Shown: positions 27,018-36,500 of the stretch, one piece after another
Layout: each line of letters opens with the position of its first letter
Position numbering within the stretch: position 1 is the stretch's first letter
Source: Echinicola strongylocentroti
Lineage (GTDB): Bacteria; Bacteroidota; Bacteroidia; Cytophagales; Cyclobacteriaceae
Reading direction: 5' to 3'
Assembly (NCBI RefSeq): GCF_003260975.1
Contig: NZ_CP030041.1
Span: forward strand, 3,395,001-3,459,000
Length of the DNA: 64,000 bases
Made by a program: the position numbers and the translations under genes
The notes under the pieces: model-generated
Database searches by the model: none
The model's input: the letters and a program-made list of their open reading frames with translations, nothing else
What the model was told of the DNA's origin: nothing

Positions 27018-28142
27018 ATGATGACCTGTATTTCCAAATCCTTCTATGCCTTGGCTTGTGCTTTGTTGATCACCTTTAGCAGCCATGGCCAAGAGCGGGC
27101 CAGGGATTATGGTTTTACATTTGGCGTGATGTCGCCGGGGGAATGGAATGCCATTACTGACGTGGATGGAGTGATGGTAGGGCACCAGACACTGGTGAAG
27201 GGCGACAGTGTGCGTACCGGCGTGACGGCTGTTTTGCCCCATGGCGGAAATATTTTTCAAGAGAAAGTCCCCGGAGCCGTGTATGTGGGCAATGGCTTTG
27301 GCAAGTTGGCGGGGACGACCCAGGTGGAAGAATTGGGTAATATCGAAACACCAATCGTACTGACCAATACCCTCAGTGTGGCAGCGGGGATCGAAGGCGT
27401 GATCGACTATACATTGGCCCATCCTGAAAATGCCCATGTCCGATCCGTCAATGCCGTGGTGGGAGAGACCAACGACGGCTATCTCAATGATATCCGTGGA
27501 CGCCACGTAAGACCTTCCGATGTGGTCGCAGCCATCCAATCAGCCCAATCAGGCAACGTGGAAGAAGGAAATGTCGGTGCCGGAACAGGGACCATCTGCT
27601 TTGGTTTCAAAGGTGGGATCGGTACGGCTTCCAGAAAGCTACCTGCGGAGATGGGAGGCTACACCGTGGGCGTACTGGTGCAAACTAACTTTGGAGGTGT
27701 CCTCCAGATCGATGGGCTTCCGGTAGGTAAGGAACTTGGCCAGTATGCCTTTAAGAATCAGCTGGAATCTGCCGATGGTTCCTGCATGATCGTCGTCGCC
27801 ACAGATGCACCTGTCCATGCGCGAAACCTTAAGCGAATAGCCAAAAGGGCCATTATGGGTTTGGCAAAGACGGGAGGAATTGCCTCCAATGGATCGGGGG
27901 ATTATGTGGTCGCTTTTTCTACTGCCGAAGGCTTGAGGGTCCCTTATGATTCCAATGGTGAAGAAAGACTGTCAATGGAAGTGGTCAATAACGATTATAT
28001 GAGCGGGCTTTTCTTGGCCACGATCGAAGCGACAGAAGAAGCAATTATCAATTCCCTTTTTGCTGCTGAAAATATGAAAGGCTCCCAAGGCCATGAGGTC
28101 AATGCACTTCCCATCGAGAAGGTATTGGAGATGAAGAAGTGA
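27018..28142 (+). CDS. P1 family peptidase (DmpA/BapA-type aminopeptidase)
   Basis: A 374-residue protein; ATG codons at 27018 and 27021 are both possible, and a TTG precedes them. The N-terminus is a Sec signal peptide ending near S-S-H-G-Q. The rest is the DmpA/OAT-like Ntn fold: G-V-T-A-V-L-P-H-G, E-T-N-D-G-Y-L-N-D, G-N-V-G-A-G-T-G, and F-G-F-K-G-G-I-G-T-A-S-R, the region where the family self-cleaves to free its nucleophile. It is a probable periplasmic D- or beta-peptidyl aminopeptidase. Confidence 0.92.
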   Translation: MMTCISKSFYALACALLITFSSHGQERARDYGFTFGVMSPGEWNAITDVDGVMVGHQTLVKGDSVRTGVTAVLPHGGNIFQEKVPGAVYVGNGFGKLAGTTQVEELGNIETPIVLTNTLSVAAGIEGVIDYTLAHPENAHVRSVNAVVGETNDGYLNDIRGRHVRPSDVVAAIQSAQSGNVEEGNVGAGTGTICFGFKGGIGTASRKLPAEMGGYTVGVLVQTNFGGVLQIDGLPVGKELGQYAFKNQLESADGSCMIVVATDAPVHARNLKRIAKRAIMGLAKTGGIASNGSGDYVVAFSTAEGLRVPYDSNGEERLSMEVVNNDYMSGLFLATIEATEEAIINSLFAAENMKGSQGHEVNALPIEKVLEMKK

Positions 28143-28392
28143 AGGGGGCGGTAGTAAGTGATCCGTCCCCAGTTAAGAGAGGTTGAGCCAGCATTATAAG
28201 CCCTGCAGAGTCCAAAAAAAAGGCATACCACCGGCCTAGATTTATCCAGAAGCGAACAATCAGTGTTCACCACTCCAATGGATGTACTACCAAAAAAAAC
28301 TTTTATACGTCCTTTTAATGGAAAATAATTTTTTATCATTGATGGATTCAATAATTTAATGCGTTCAAATCAAGTAATACCCTATAGAAAAT

Positions 28393-28944
28393 ATGAATAG
28401 ACGCGAAGCAATGAAGAGCGTGGGCTTGCTGTTTGGCAGTGCACTTTCGGTATCGACCTTAGCTGTGTTTCAGCAGGGCTGTACCCGCTCAAAAGATGCT
28501 GTTGCAGGTGTTTTTAGCGATGAAGATACTAAGATGATGGCAGAGATTGGGGATATCATCATCCCCGAAACACCCGATTCCCCTGGAGCCAAAGCCGTGG
28601 GGATTGGCGCTTTTATGGTAAAGATGCTCGAAGACTGTTATTCACAAGAAGACCGGGAAAAGGTCTCAGCAGCTCTTGGTTATTTTGAAGATAAAAAGGA
28701 TTTTTCTTCAGCATCACTGGACAAGCAGACCGCTGCTGTAAGTGAACTGGACGGACAGGTGTACGGAAAGGGCAGTGAGCTGGAAGAAGACTTGTCCAGA
28801 GGATATAAAATCATCAAGGAATTGACACTATTTGGCTATTTCAGTTCGGAGGCTGGTGCCACACAGGCCCTTCGGTATGAACTGGTGCCTGGACGCTATG
28901 ATGGCTGTGTCGATTTGAAGCCTGGCGACAAAGCCTGGGCATAA
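28393..28944 (+). CDS. Gluconate 2-dehydrogenase subunit 3 family protein (Tat lipoprotein)
   Basis: A 183-residue protein beginning M-N-R-R-E-A-M, a Tat-like twin arginine, followed by a hydrophobic stretch and Q-Q-G-C, a lipobox. The rest matches the gluconate dehydrogenase small-subunit family (I-G-D-I-I-I-P-E-T-P-D-S-P-G-A-K). Such subunits chaperone and export the partner GMC oxidoreductase, whose gene begins 20 bases downstream. Together they form a membrane-bound or periplasmic sugar/polyol dehydrogenase. Confidence 0.92.
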   Translation: MNRREAMKSVGLLFGSALSVSTLAVFQQGCTRSKDAVAGVFSDEDTKMMAEIGDIIIPETPDSPGAKAVGIGAFMVKMLEDCYSQEDREKVSAALGYFEDKKDFSSASLDKQTAAVSELDGQVYGKGSELEEDLSRGYKIIKELTLFGYFSSEAGATQALRYELVPGRYDGCVDLKPGDKAWA

Positions 28945-28964
28945 CAAAAAAATAACCAATTACC

Positions 28965-30665
28965 ATGAATCTTAATATCAAAGCAGATAAAGAAAATACC
29001 TATGATGCAATAGTCGTAGGATCAGGAATCAGTGGCGGATGGGCTGCCAAGGAGTTGTGCGAAAAAGGCCTCAAAACCTTGGTGCTCGAAAGAGGCCGCA
29101 AGGTAGACCATATCAAAGATTATCCCACGACCAACCTGAACCCTTGGGAACTCGACCATAGGGGCTGGGCCACCAACGATAGTAAAGAGAAGCACCCTAT
29201 CCAAAGCCGCTGTTATGCCTTTGGAGAAGATACACAGCAATTTTGGGTTGATGACCTCGAAAATCCATATAACGAGGTCAAACCATTTAACTGGCTCAGA
29301 GGCTATCATGTAGGTGGTCGCTCCCTGATGTGGGGAAGACAGTGCTATAGATTGAGTGATATCGACTTTGAAGCCAATGCCAAGGATGGCCATGGAGTGG
29401 ACTGGCCGGTACGCTACAAGGACCTGGCGCCTTGGTACACGTATGTGGAGAAGTTTGCGGGGATTTCCGGACAGGCCGAAGGATTGCCCCAGTTGCCGGA
29501 CAGTCACTTTTTGCCAGCCATGGAAATGAACTGTGTGGAGAAACACGTAGCCGCACGGGTAAAGGAAAAGTTTGATGACCGGATCATCACCATTGGCAGG
29601 GCCGCACATGCTACGGAGGCCATCCATGGTCGAGGACCATGTCAATATCGAAACCTCTGTGCTAGGGGCTGTCCTTTTGGTGGGTATTTTAGCAGTAACT
29701 CTGCTACACTTCCCGCCGCCATGCAGACAGGAAATATGACTTTGCGTCCTTATTCTATCGTGACGGAAGTCCTGTACGACAAGGAAAGTGGCAAAGCAAA
29801 GGGGGTGCGTATCATGGACTCCGAAACCAAAGAATACACGGAGTATTATGCCAAGATTGTATTCTTGAATGCATCTACTTTGGGATCCGCTTATATATTG
29901 CTGAATTCAGTTTCAGATGCATTCCCTAATGGCTTGGGAAATGGTAGTGAACAAGTGGGACATAACCTGATGGACCATCACTTTGGCGTGGGTGCTTCAG
30001 GATCCATTGAAGGCTTTGGTGATAAATATTATTATGGCCGCAGGCCAAATGGCATCTATGTGCCACGCTTTAGAAATATCAGTGAAGCGACCAAGCGGGA
30101 AGATTATGTGCGAGGCTTTGGTTATCAGGGGGGAGCTAGCCGTGGTCGTGGTCAGGGCGGTCCTGCCGGTGTTGGCGCTGACTTTAAGCTTTCCAAAACC
30201 CAACCAAATGAAAATTGGCGCTTTGGGATTGGCTCTTGGGGTGAGCATTTGCCCTATTACGAAAATAAGGTGAGCCTTAATCACGACAAGCTGGATGCTT
30301 ATGGGCTCCCTACTTTGGATGTAGATTGCGAATTCAAGGAAAACGAGCTGGCCATGCGTAAAGATATGCGCCAGAGTGCTATAGACATCCTAGAGGCAGC
30401 CGGAGCCAAAAACATCAGCTCCTACGACAGTGCTCCACCTCCGGGACATTGTATACATGAGATGGGCACAATCAGAATGGGGCGCGATCCCAAGACTTCT
30501 GTGCTCAATGGCTATAATCAGATGCACGAAGTGCCCAATGTATTTGTCACGGATGGTTCTTTTATGGCATCCTCAGCTTGCCAAAACCCGTCATTGACCT
30601 ATATGGCTTTTACAGCAAGGGCCTGTGACCATGCAGTAAAAGAACTGAAGAAGCAGAATTTGTAA
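28965..30665 (+). CDS. GMC family oxidoreductase (FAD-dependent dehydrogenase)
   Basis: A 566-residue GMC enzyme. The FAD-binding motif V-V-G-S-G-I-S-G-G-W-A-A is at about residues 17-28, followed by V-L-E-R-G. The C-terminal domain has G-H-C-I-H-E-M-G-T-I-R-M-G and N-P-S-L-T-Y-M-A-F-T-A-R-A. The enzyme has no signal of its own, in keeping with piggy-back Tat export by the small subunit encoded just upstream. It oxidises an alcohol group of a sugar, sugar acid or polyol; the substrate is unknown. Confidence 0.95.
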   Translation: MNLNIKADKENTYDAIVVGSGISGGWAAKELCEKGLKTLVLERGRKVDHIKDYPTTNLNPWELDHRGWATNDSKEKHPIQSRCYAFGEDTQQFWVDDLENPYNEVKPFNWLRGYHVGGRSLMWGRQCYRLSDIDFEANAKDGHGVDWPVRYKDLAPWYTYVEKFAGISGQAEGLPQLPDSHFLPAMEMNCVEKHVAARVKEKFDDRIITIGRAAHATEAIHGRGPCQYRNLCARGCPFGGYFSSNSATLPAAMQTGNMTLRPYSIVTEVLYDKESGKAKGVRIMDSETKEYTEYYAKIVFLNASTLGSAYILLNSVSDAFPNGLGNGSEQVGHNLMDHHFGVGASGSIEGFGDKYYYGRRPNGIYVPRFRNISEATKREDYVRGFGYQGGASRGRGQGGPAGVGADFKLSKTQPNENWRFGIGSWGEHLPYYENKVSLNHDKLDAYGLPTLDVDCEFKENELAMRKDMRQSAIDILEAAGAKNISSYDSAPPPGHCIHEMGTIRMGRDPKTSVLNGYNQMHEVPNVFVTDGSFMASSACQNPSLTYMAFTARACDHAVKELKKQNL

Positions 30666-30697
30666 ATAAATTTTCTTTATGGCCATGGATAAGATGG

Positions 30698-31708
30698 ATG
30701 GGTATACGCCATGCGTTTTATCTGTGGCTTTTTATTTTAATGTATAACGCCTTATACCCAATGACCCGTTCATCTGCAAAAGTCCTATCGGTTACAATGA
30801 CCATATTCCTGAGTGTATTTGGAATCTGTATGGCGCAAGTAAATGATGATCCAGCCATCGTGCTTTCTTCGATTAGAGGAGAGCAAAGTAAGGTGGATAC
30901 AGTGGTTTTCCGGCTTGGTGAGCATGCTTTGGATAAGGTAGAAGTGACCTATTTAGGCGATCAAGCAGACCTTTTTTCGACAAATAAACTCAAAACCATA
31001 GATGATAAATTGATCGTCTCGGTGCAGTTTACACCCAGCATGGAATTTATTGGTCTTGCCGAAGCGGTTATGGAAATAAAGCTGGGCGATGAATTACTGG
31101 CGAGTAGGCCGGTTCGTGGCTTGAGCACAAAAGCCTTGGAGGGAGAAAATGAACCTTCCTTGGCCTTGGTAGTCGAGGCAATGGGCTGGAAGATCGACCT
31201 AGGATGGACTCGGCTCGCCAATCATACTAGGGCTGAGCTGCAAGGTGATGAATTGCCCGTAACGCATTTTAGAAAAGCAGCAGGTGCGGAGATGGTAGAG
31301 ATGGTACCGGTAGCACGCTACAGTCCGCCGTTTGCTCTTCCTTTTGGGTATTATGAAACGGGCAATGATGTCCCTGATTTGGAACAGGTAGGAGTACTGG
31401 CAAATAGTACCAGCTATCCTGAACACCAAACCCTATACCCATCCCTCCAAGAAGGACAAAGCTCATTTGATCCGGGTAAGTTGTCTTTTGGCTTTTATAC
31501 CACCAGCCCGAGCCATGTAGCTTATTCAGAGGATCACTGGAATCAATCGCTTCATCCAGATCATGCCGTTCATGCTTGCAGAGTGTACACGGTGAAGGAT
31601 AATAATGGGGAAGTCCTTCCAGAGCAATACCTGGTCTGTTTTGAAGAAGCGGCCAATGGGGATTATCAGGATTATGTATTTTTGGTCAAACATGTAATTG
31701 CAGAATGA
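30698..31708 (+). CDS. Exported protein of unknown function
   Basis: A 336-residue frame from the ATG at 30698. An alternative ATG at 30761 would start a cleaner signal peptide (M-T-R-S-S-A-K-V-L-S-V, then a hydrophobic run to G-I-C-M-A-Q). The mature protein begins with a short beta-rich stretch, then a part with no recognised family. The gene follows the GMC gene by 32 bases and may belong to that operon. I do not recognise it; a role with the dehydrogenase is only positional inference. Confidence 0.7.
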   Translation: MGIRHAFYLWLFILMYNALYPMTRSSAKVLSVTMTIFLSVFGICMAQVNDDPAIVLSSIRGEQSKVDTVVFRLGEHALDKVEVTYLGDQADLFSTNKLKTIDDKLIVSVQFTPSMEFIGLAEAVMEIKLGDELLASRPVRGLSTKALEGENEPSLALVVEAMGWKIDLGWTRLANHTRAELQGDELPVTHFRKAAGAEMVEMVPVARYSPPFALPFGYYETGNDVPDLEQVGVLANSTSYPEHQTLYPSLQEGQSSFDPGKLSFGFYTTSPSHVAYSEDHWNQSLHPDHAVHACRVYTVKDNNGEVLPEQYLVCFEEAANGDYQDYVFLVKHVIAE

Positions 31709-31890
31709 TTTTTTAGTAACCAAACCTTTACTTTTCTAAGGATAAGATTGCCAAAATTCCTAAAATTGTGCATTTGCCCTAGGTTGGGCGTTCCAGATTT
31801 TTAACTTTGCTGATGCAGTCGTAATTAGTTAATTTTTAGCTAAGTAATACTTTTAGTTTTTACCTATTATTTGTTAAAATTACTTAAATA

Positions 31891-31931
31891 TTAAACAATT
31901 GTTTAACCTTTTTAATTAAACGTTTGTTTAA
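31891..31931. promoter_or_regulatory. Twin palindromic operators of the TetR-type regulator gene
   Basis: Two 16-base sites, TTAAACAATTGTTTAA (31891-31906, a perfect palindrome) and TTAAACGTTTGTTTAA (31916-31931), differ at two central bases and start 25 bases apart. They lie 27-68 bases before the TetR-like ATG. This is the expected arrangement for autorepression by a TetR dimer pair; binding is inferred. Confidence 0.75.
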
Positions 31932-31958
31932 GTCTATATATCAATAGACATTTGCGCC

Positions 31959-32582
31959 ATGGAATTCAATGAAAAAAAGGTGAAAATTATGGGGGTGGCA
32001 GAGAGCCTTTTTGCCAAGAAAGGCTTCTCAGGTACCTCTGTAAGGGAAATTGCTAAAAAGGCTAATGTGAATGTGGCCATGATTTCCTATTATTTTGACA
32101 GCAAAGAAAAATTGCTGAGCAGCATCCTGCTTTATAAAGGGGATTACTTGAAAAGTAAAATTGACAGTATACTAAAGGACAATGCTACTAATATGTGGCA
32201 AAAGTTGGATTGGTTGATAGATGAGTATGTGGCAAAGTTTGTACTCAACCAATCTCTTCATCGGATCATTCTTAGAGAAAATAGCTTACAAGATAACCTA
32301 TATCTTCGTGAATTTGTGAACCAGCGTCGGCTCGAACACTATAAAATGATCCGGGATTTTGTCATTAAAGGCCAAGAGTTAGGGGTGTTTAAGGAAAATG
32401 TGGACCTTATTATGCTCTACTCCTTACTCCCAGGAACAACGAAACATACGGTCTTTAATGAAGATTTCTTAAAGCTCATGGTGAAGGAGGAAACAGGGGA
32501 AGATATAGGTCAGGAATGCTTGAAGAAGCGTACCCAAGAGCACATTAGAAATTGTTTTCGTTTATTTTTAGAAAAAGATTGA
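31959..32582 (+). CDS. TetR/AcrR family transcriptional regulator
   Basis: A 207-residue protein. The N-terminal TetR HTH is clear: F-A-K-K-G-F-S-G-T-S-V-R-E-I-A-K-K-A, then V-A-M-I-S-Y-Y-F-D-S-K-E-K-L (about residues 18-52). The remainder is an all-helical ligand-binding/dimer domain. Two near-identical palindromes upstream suggest self-regulation. No efflux operon is adjacent in this window; the nearest plus-strand neighbour is the unknown exported protein at 30698. Its stop is directly followed by an AACCCGG palindromic-element end. Confidence 0.93.
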   Translation: MEFNEKKVKIMGVAESLFAKKGFSGTSVREIAKKANVNVAMISYYFDSKEKLLSSILLYKGDYLKSKIDSILKDNATNMWQKLDWLIDEYVAKFVLNQSLHRIILRENSLQDNLYLREFVNQRRLEHYKMIRDFVIKGQELGVFKENVDLIMLYSLLPGTTKHTVFNEDFLKLMVKEETGEDIGQECLKKRTQEHIRNCFRLFLEKD

Positions 32583-32600
32583 ACCCGGCTTATGATTAAT
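32582..32600 (+). repeat. Isolated AACCCGG element end
   Basis: AACCCGGCTTATGATTAAT resembles one terminus of the 170-bp palindromic family and directly abuts the tetR stop (its first A is shared with the stop codon). The rest of the element is not recognisable. Confidence 0.4.
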
Positions 32601-32701
32601 GTGTCATTTGGCGGACATGTGGGCGGTACGTGAAGATGAGTGGTGGCAGTGTATAAGGTTTGCTTTGCCATAAAGGGTGGTCATATACGGTGGCGGCCCT
32701 T

Positions 32702-33541
32702 TTATTTTTTCTGGGCAGAAAGGATTCTGTCTTTACCCTGGAGGTCTTGGTGGACTTTTATATTTTGATAGCCTAGCTCACTTACCAATTCTTCCATTTC
32801 AGAAGCTAGTGCCTCATTGATTTCAAAATACAGCTTCCCGTCGGGTTTTAAGGCATCCAGGCCCTTGCTGGTGATGGTGCGGTAAAAAATCAGTGGATCG
32901 GCATTTGAAACAAACAAGGCAAGTGAAGGTTCGTACTCCAGAACATTTTTATGCATTTGGGCTTTTTCCAGTTCACGGACATAGGGCGGATTGCTGACCA
33001 GAATATCAAGGTCACTGATCGGCAGCGTTCCGCTTAGGATGTCGGTTTGTATAAAAGACACTTTTGCATCGTGGATGCTGGCATTTTCTTTTGCTGTTTG
33101 CAGAGCATGTTCACTAATATCGATGGCAGTGACCAATGGGTCGGCCATTTCTAGATAAAGCGTAATGGGAATGCAGCCGCTACCCGTGCCGATGTCCAAG
33201 ATACGAAGGCCGCTGTATGGATTTTCCTTGATGATCAGGTGTACCAGTTCCTCGGTTTCATTTCGGGGGATGAGCACGGAGGGATTCACCTTAAAATCCC
33301 TGCCATAAAACGGTGCTTCTCCGAGGATATACTGGATGGGCTTGCCGGCTTGAAGTTCTTCTAGGGCAGCATGAAGTGCCTGTGGGATTTCTTGGAGCTC
33401 CTTATCACGGATAATATCCCCTCTGCTGACCTGAAGGAAATGCTCCAACATCCAAAACGCCAACGATTGTGTTTCCGTTTCTGGGTAGCTATTTTTTAGT
33501 CGGTCTACAATACTTTGGTAGAGGTTCCTTGAACTGTTCAT
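32702..33541 (-). CDS. prmC: Release factor glutamine methyltransferase PrmC
   Basis: A 279-residue PrmC/HemK protein. L-D-I-G-T-G-S-G-C-I-P-I is the SAM-binding motif (about residue 114) and N-P-P-Y-V (about residue 184) the catalytic N-P-P-Y. An N-terminal helical domain precedes them. It methylates the Gln of the G-G-Q motif in release factors RF1/RF2; prfA lies in this window at 38451. It is transcribed with the SNF2 helicase on the minus strand (47 bases upstream). Confidence 0.95.
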   Translation of the reverse strand: MNSSRNLYQSIVDRLKNSYPETETQSLAFWMLEHFLQVSRGDIIRDKELQEIPQALHAALEELQAGKPIQYILGEAPFYGRDFKVNPSVLIPRNETEELVHLIIKENPYSGLRILDIGTGSGCIPITLYLEMADPLVTAIDISEHALQTAKENASIHDAKVSFIQTDILSGTLPISDLDILVSNPPYVRELEKAQMHKNVLEYEPSLALFVSNADPLIFYRTITSKGLDALKPDGKLYFEINEALASEMEELVSELGYQNIKVHQDLQGKDRILSAQKK

Positions 33542-33587
33542 ATTGGATGGGTGAAGAAATTACCTGGTTTCGTAAATTGGTTTGACA

Positions 33588-36500
33588 TTAGGAAAATAAG
33601 TCCAACAAGGACTCTTTGGTCAGCGTGCTCAATATGCTGCCGCCTTCACCGATGATGTCCTTGGACAGTTTCATTTTGGCTTCTTGGAGTTGGAGGATTT
33701 TTTCTTCTACGCTGTTTTTACAGACCATCCGGTAAGCAAAAACATTGTTCTTTTGTCCCATGCGGTAGCACCTGTCGATGGCCTGGTTTTCGGTGGCGGG
33801 ATTCCACCAGGGGTCGACGATGTAGACATAATCTGCCGCAGTGAGGTTTAGTCCCGTTCCACCAGCTTTTAGGCTGATCAGGAATACCCTGTTTTCTTGG
33901 TTTTCCTGAAAGGCTTTTACTCTACTTTCCCGTTCCTTCAGGCTAGTCTTGCCATCCAAATAGGTGAAAGTGACATTTTCCTCCTTCAACCTCTCTGTAA
34001 TCAGTTCCAGCATTTTTACAAATTGGCTGAAAATCAATATTTTATGTTTGCCGGTTTTTTCCAAGATATGCTCCAGTAGCAGGTTGATTTTGGCTGATTC
34101 CTGAATGGGCTCTCCGTTCTTCACCAATGCGGTGGCATCGCAGATTTGGCGAAGCCTGGTCAGCCCTTCCAATACATAAAAGTTGGTGTTTTCATCAGCG
34201 TCATCTTCCAGTTTTCCCTTTAGGAAGTCGCGGTATTCATTCCTGTAGGCGTCGTAGAGCTTGCGTTGGACAGATCCCATTTCGCAGTAGAGGTACTCCT
34301 CTGTTTTTTCGGGTAATTCCGTGAGGACTTCTTCTTTGGTACGCCTGAGGATAAATGGAGCCACTTTTTTGCGTAGTTCTGTAGCCAGACTGTCTTGGTC
34401 AGCTTTTTTAAGTGGGTTGGCATAGTCCCGCTTGAAGGCAGCAAAGGTGGTGAAGAACCCGGGATTTACGAAGTTCATCTGGGCAAATAGTTCCGTGATG
34501 CTGTTTTCTATGGGCGTGCCGGAAAGGGCCACTTTTAGTGGCGACGTAAGCTGGATCAGCGAGCGGTGTCTTCTGGATGAGACATTTTTAATGGCTTGTG
34601 ACTCATCTGCCACGATCAGCTGAAAGTTGATGTTTTTCAGTAGTTCAATGTCATTGATCACTACACCGTAACTGGTGAGGATCACATCGTGCTTCTTAAA
34701 CTCCGCAGGGTCGTCGTACCGCTGGCCATGGTGGATGAAGTAATCCAAGTGCGGTGCGAATTTGTCCAGCTCGTTTTTCCAGTTGAACAGTAGGGTCGTG
34801 GGAGCCACCACCAAGACTGTCGCGGATTTTTTATCTTCTTTGAGTTGGCAGATCAGGGCGATGAGCTGGAGGGTTTTGCCTAATCCCATGTCATCTGCCA
34901 AGATGCCTCCCCAACCGTAATCTTTTAAGAAATTCAGCCAGTTGAGCCCTTCTTGCTGGTAATGCCTGAGTTGGGCCTTTAGCTTCTTGGAAGGGGTGCT
35001 GTTTTCAATTTGCTTAAAAGATGACAGCCTTTCTTTTTTTTCTGCAATTTCTTTTAGTACGGCTTTGTGCTGTTTAGGGTCTGCCAGTTCATCCACTAAT
35101 GAAAAGTGGGTTTTGGCCACTCTTAGGGTTTCTTTGTCCTGTAAGGAAGAGCGGAAGAGCTTGGCGAATTTTCCCATCCACTTTTCGGGAAGGATACCGA
35201 TGGTGCCGTCTCCCAGCTCAATATAGTTTTGGCCCGATTCCACCGCTTTTTTGAGGTCCTTGAGCTTTACTTTGTTATTCCCAAAAGCCACTTCCACATT
35301 GGCTTCAAACCAATCCGGCTTAGTACCTAGGTCAAAGTCCACTTGGGCGGTATGAGGCGAAAACTTAAAGCCCTTGAGCTGATCCATTCCAAATACCCTG
35401 ATGCCGGATTCCCTTAGTTTTTCGAATGCTTCGAGGAACCAGTAGTTGTTCATAAACTGGTCAAAACTCAAGTAAAAGAAACCTTGTGAACCCTTATGCG
35501 TAAATGCCGGATGCATCTCACGGATGTGCTGTACCAGTTGGTCTTCTTGTTCTGCATCCTGTAAATAGACCTTGTTATTTTCCGGATCGATGAGCGTGCC
35601 TTTTTCCAAAGGATAGGAGAGCACTCCTTCCTTGTACTGAATGGCGGGCCTAAAAAGGACAAAATTCCCCATTTCAGAAATATACAGGTGCCGTTGTAGA
35701 TGTTCAGTGGTTTCATCCATTTCCATTAACCCATCTTGATAGTTGATCTTGAAGTCTTTTGCCAGCCGTTGGATAAGGCCTTGTTCCATTTCTGGCTTTT
35801 CTTTTTCGGTAAAGCGGATGAGTGAATTAGACAGGAAGTACAATAAAGCCTTGTGTTCTTTTGGAGTGGAAAAATAAGCCATTTTTTCCTGGCCAATAAG
35901 AACAAACAAATCATAGATGATACATCGCTCATCCAGTTCATTGACATAGAACCGCTCGTTTTCTATTAAAATAAATGGCCGTAAAAGGTAGGTGTGTTCT
36001 TCACGGGAAAGCTCAAATTCGAAGCTTGCCGCCAATGGAGTGATCTTTTGCAGGTCTTTCGGCCTGGGTTTGTAATTGTAATAATTGCCTGTTGGCGTTA
36101 ACTGGTATAAGGGCAAAGACTCGCCAATGGTCAAAATGGAGAGGAATTTTTCATGCAGCGTGAAGAGGGAAGTGCCCTGGTTTCTTTCAGTCAATAGCTT
36201 GTTGAAGCTTGTCAATCGAGGAAAAAGCTCTTTGATCTCTTCAGTAGCAGGTAAGGACTCATCCTCCGGATCAAGTATCCAATCCAGTTTGGTATTTAAA
36301 TCATTGGGGGCGCGTTTGGTTCCTTTTCCTTTGATGAGATTAATAGTGGCTAATTTTTTTGAATAATAATTTGTTATCAAGACAATTCCAGAATTGTATT
36401 CTACAGTATCTTTTGGGCTGATATCCAGCAACTGTTCACCCGCCCCCCAGCTGTGAAGTGTCGAAAACAACTCCTTGTCTATGGACTCAATGAACAGATC

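Noticed and set aside
26928..27539. 203-codon open frame antisense to the P1 peptidase gene
   Set aside because: Shadow of a well-supported gene.
32641..32712. AAAGGG...CCCTTT before prmC as a terminator
   Set aside because: Stem is short with a long imperfect loop; not convincing.
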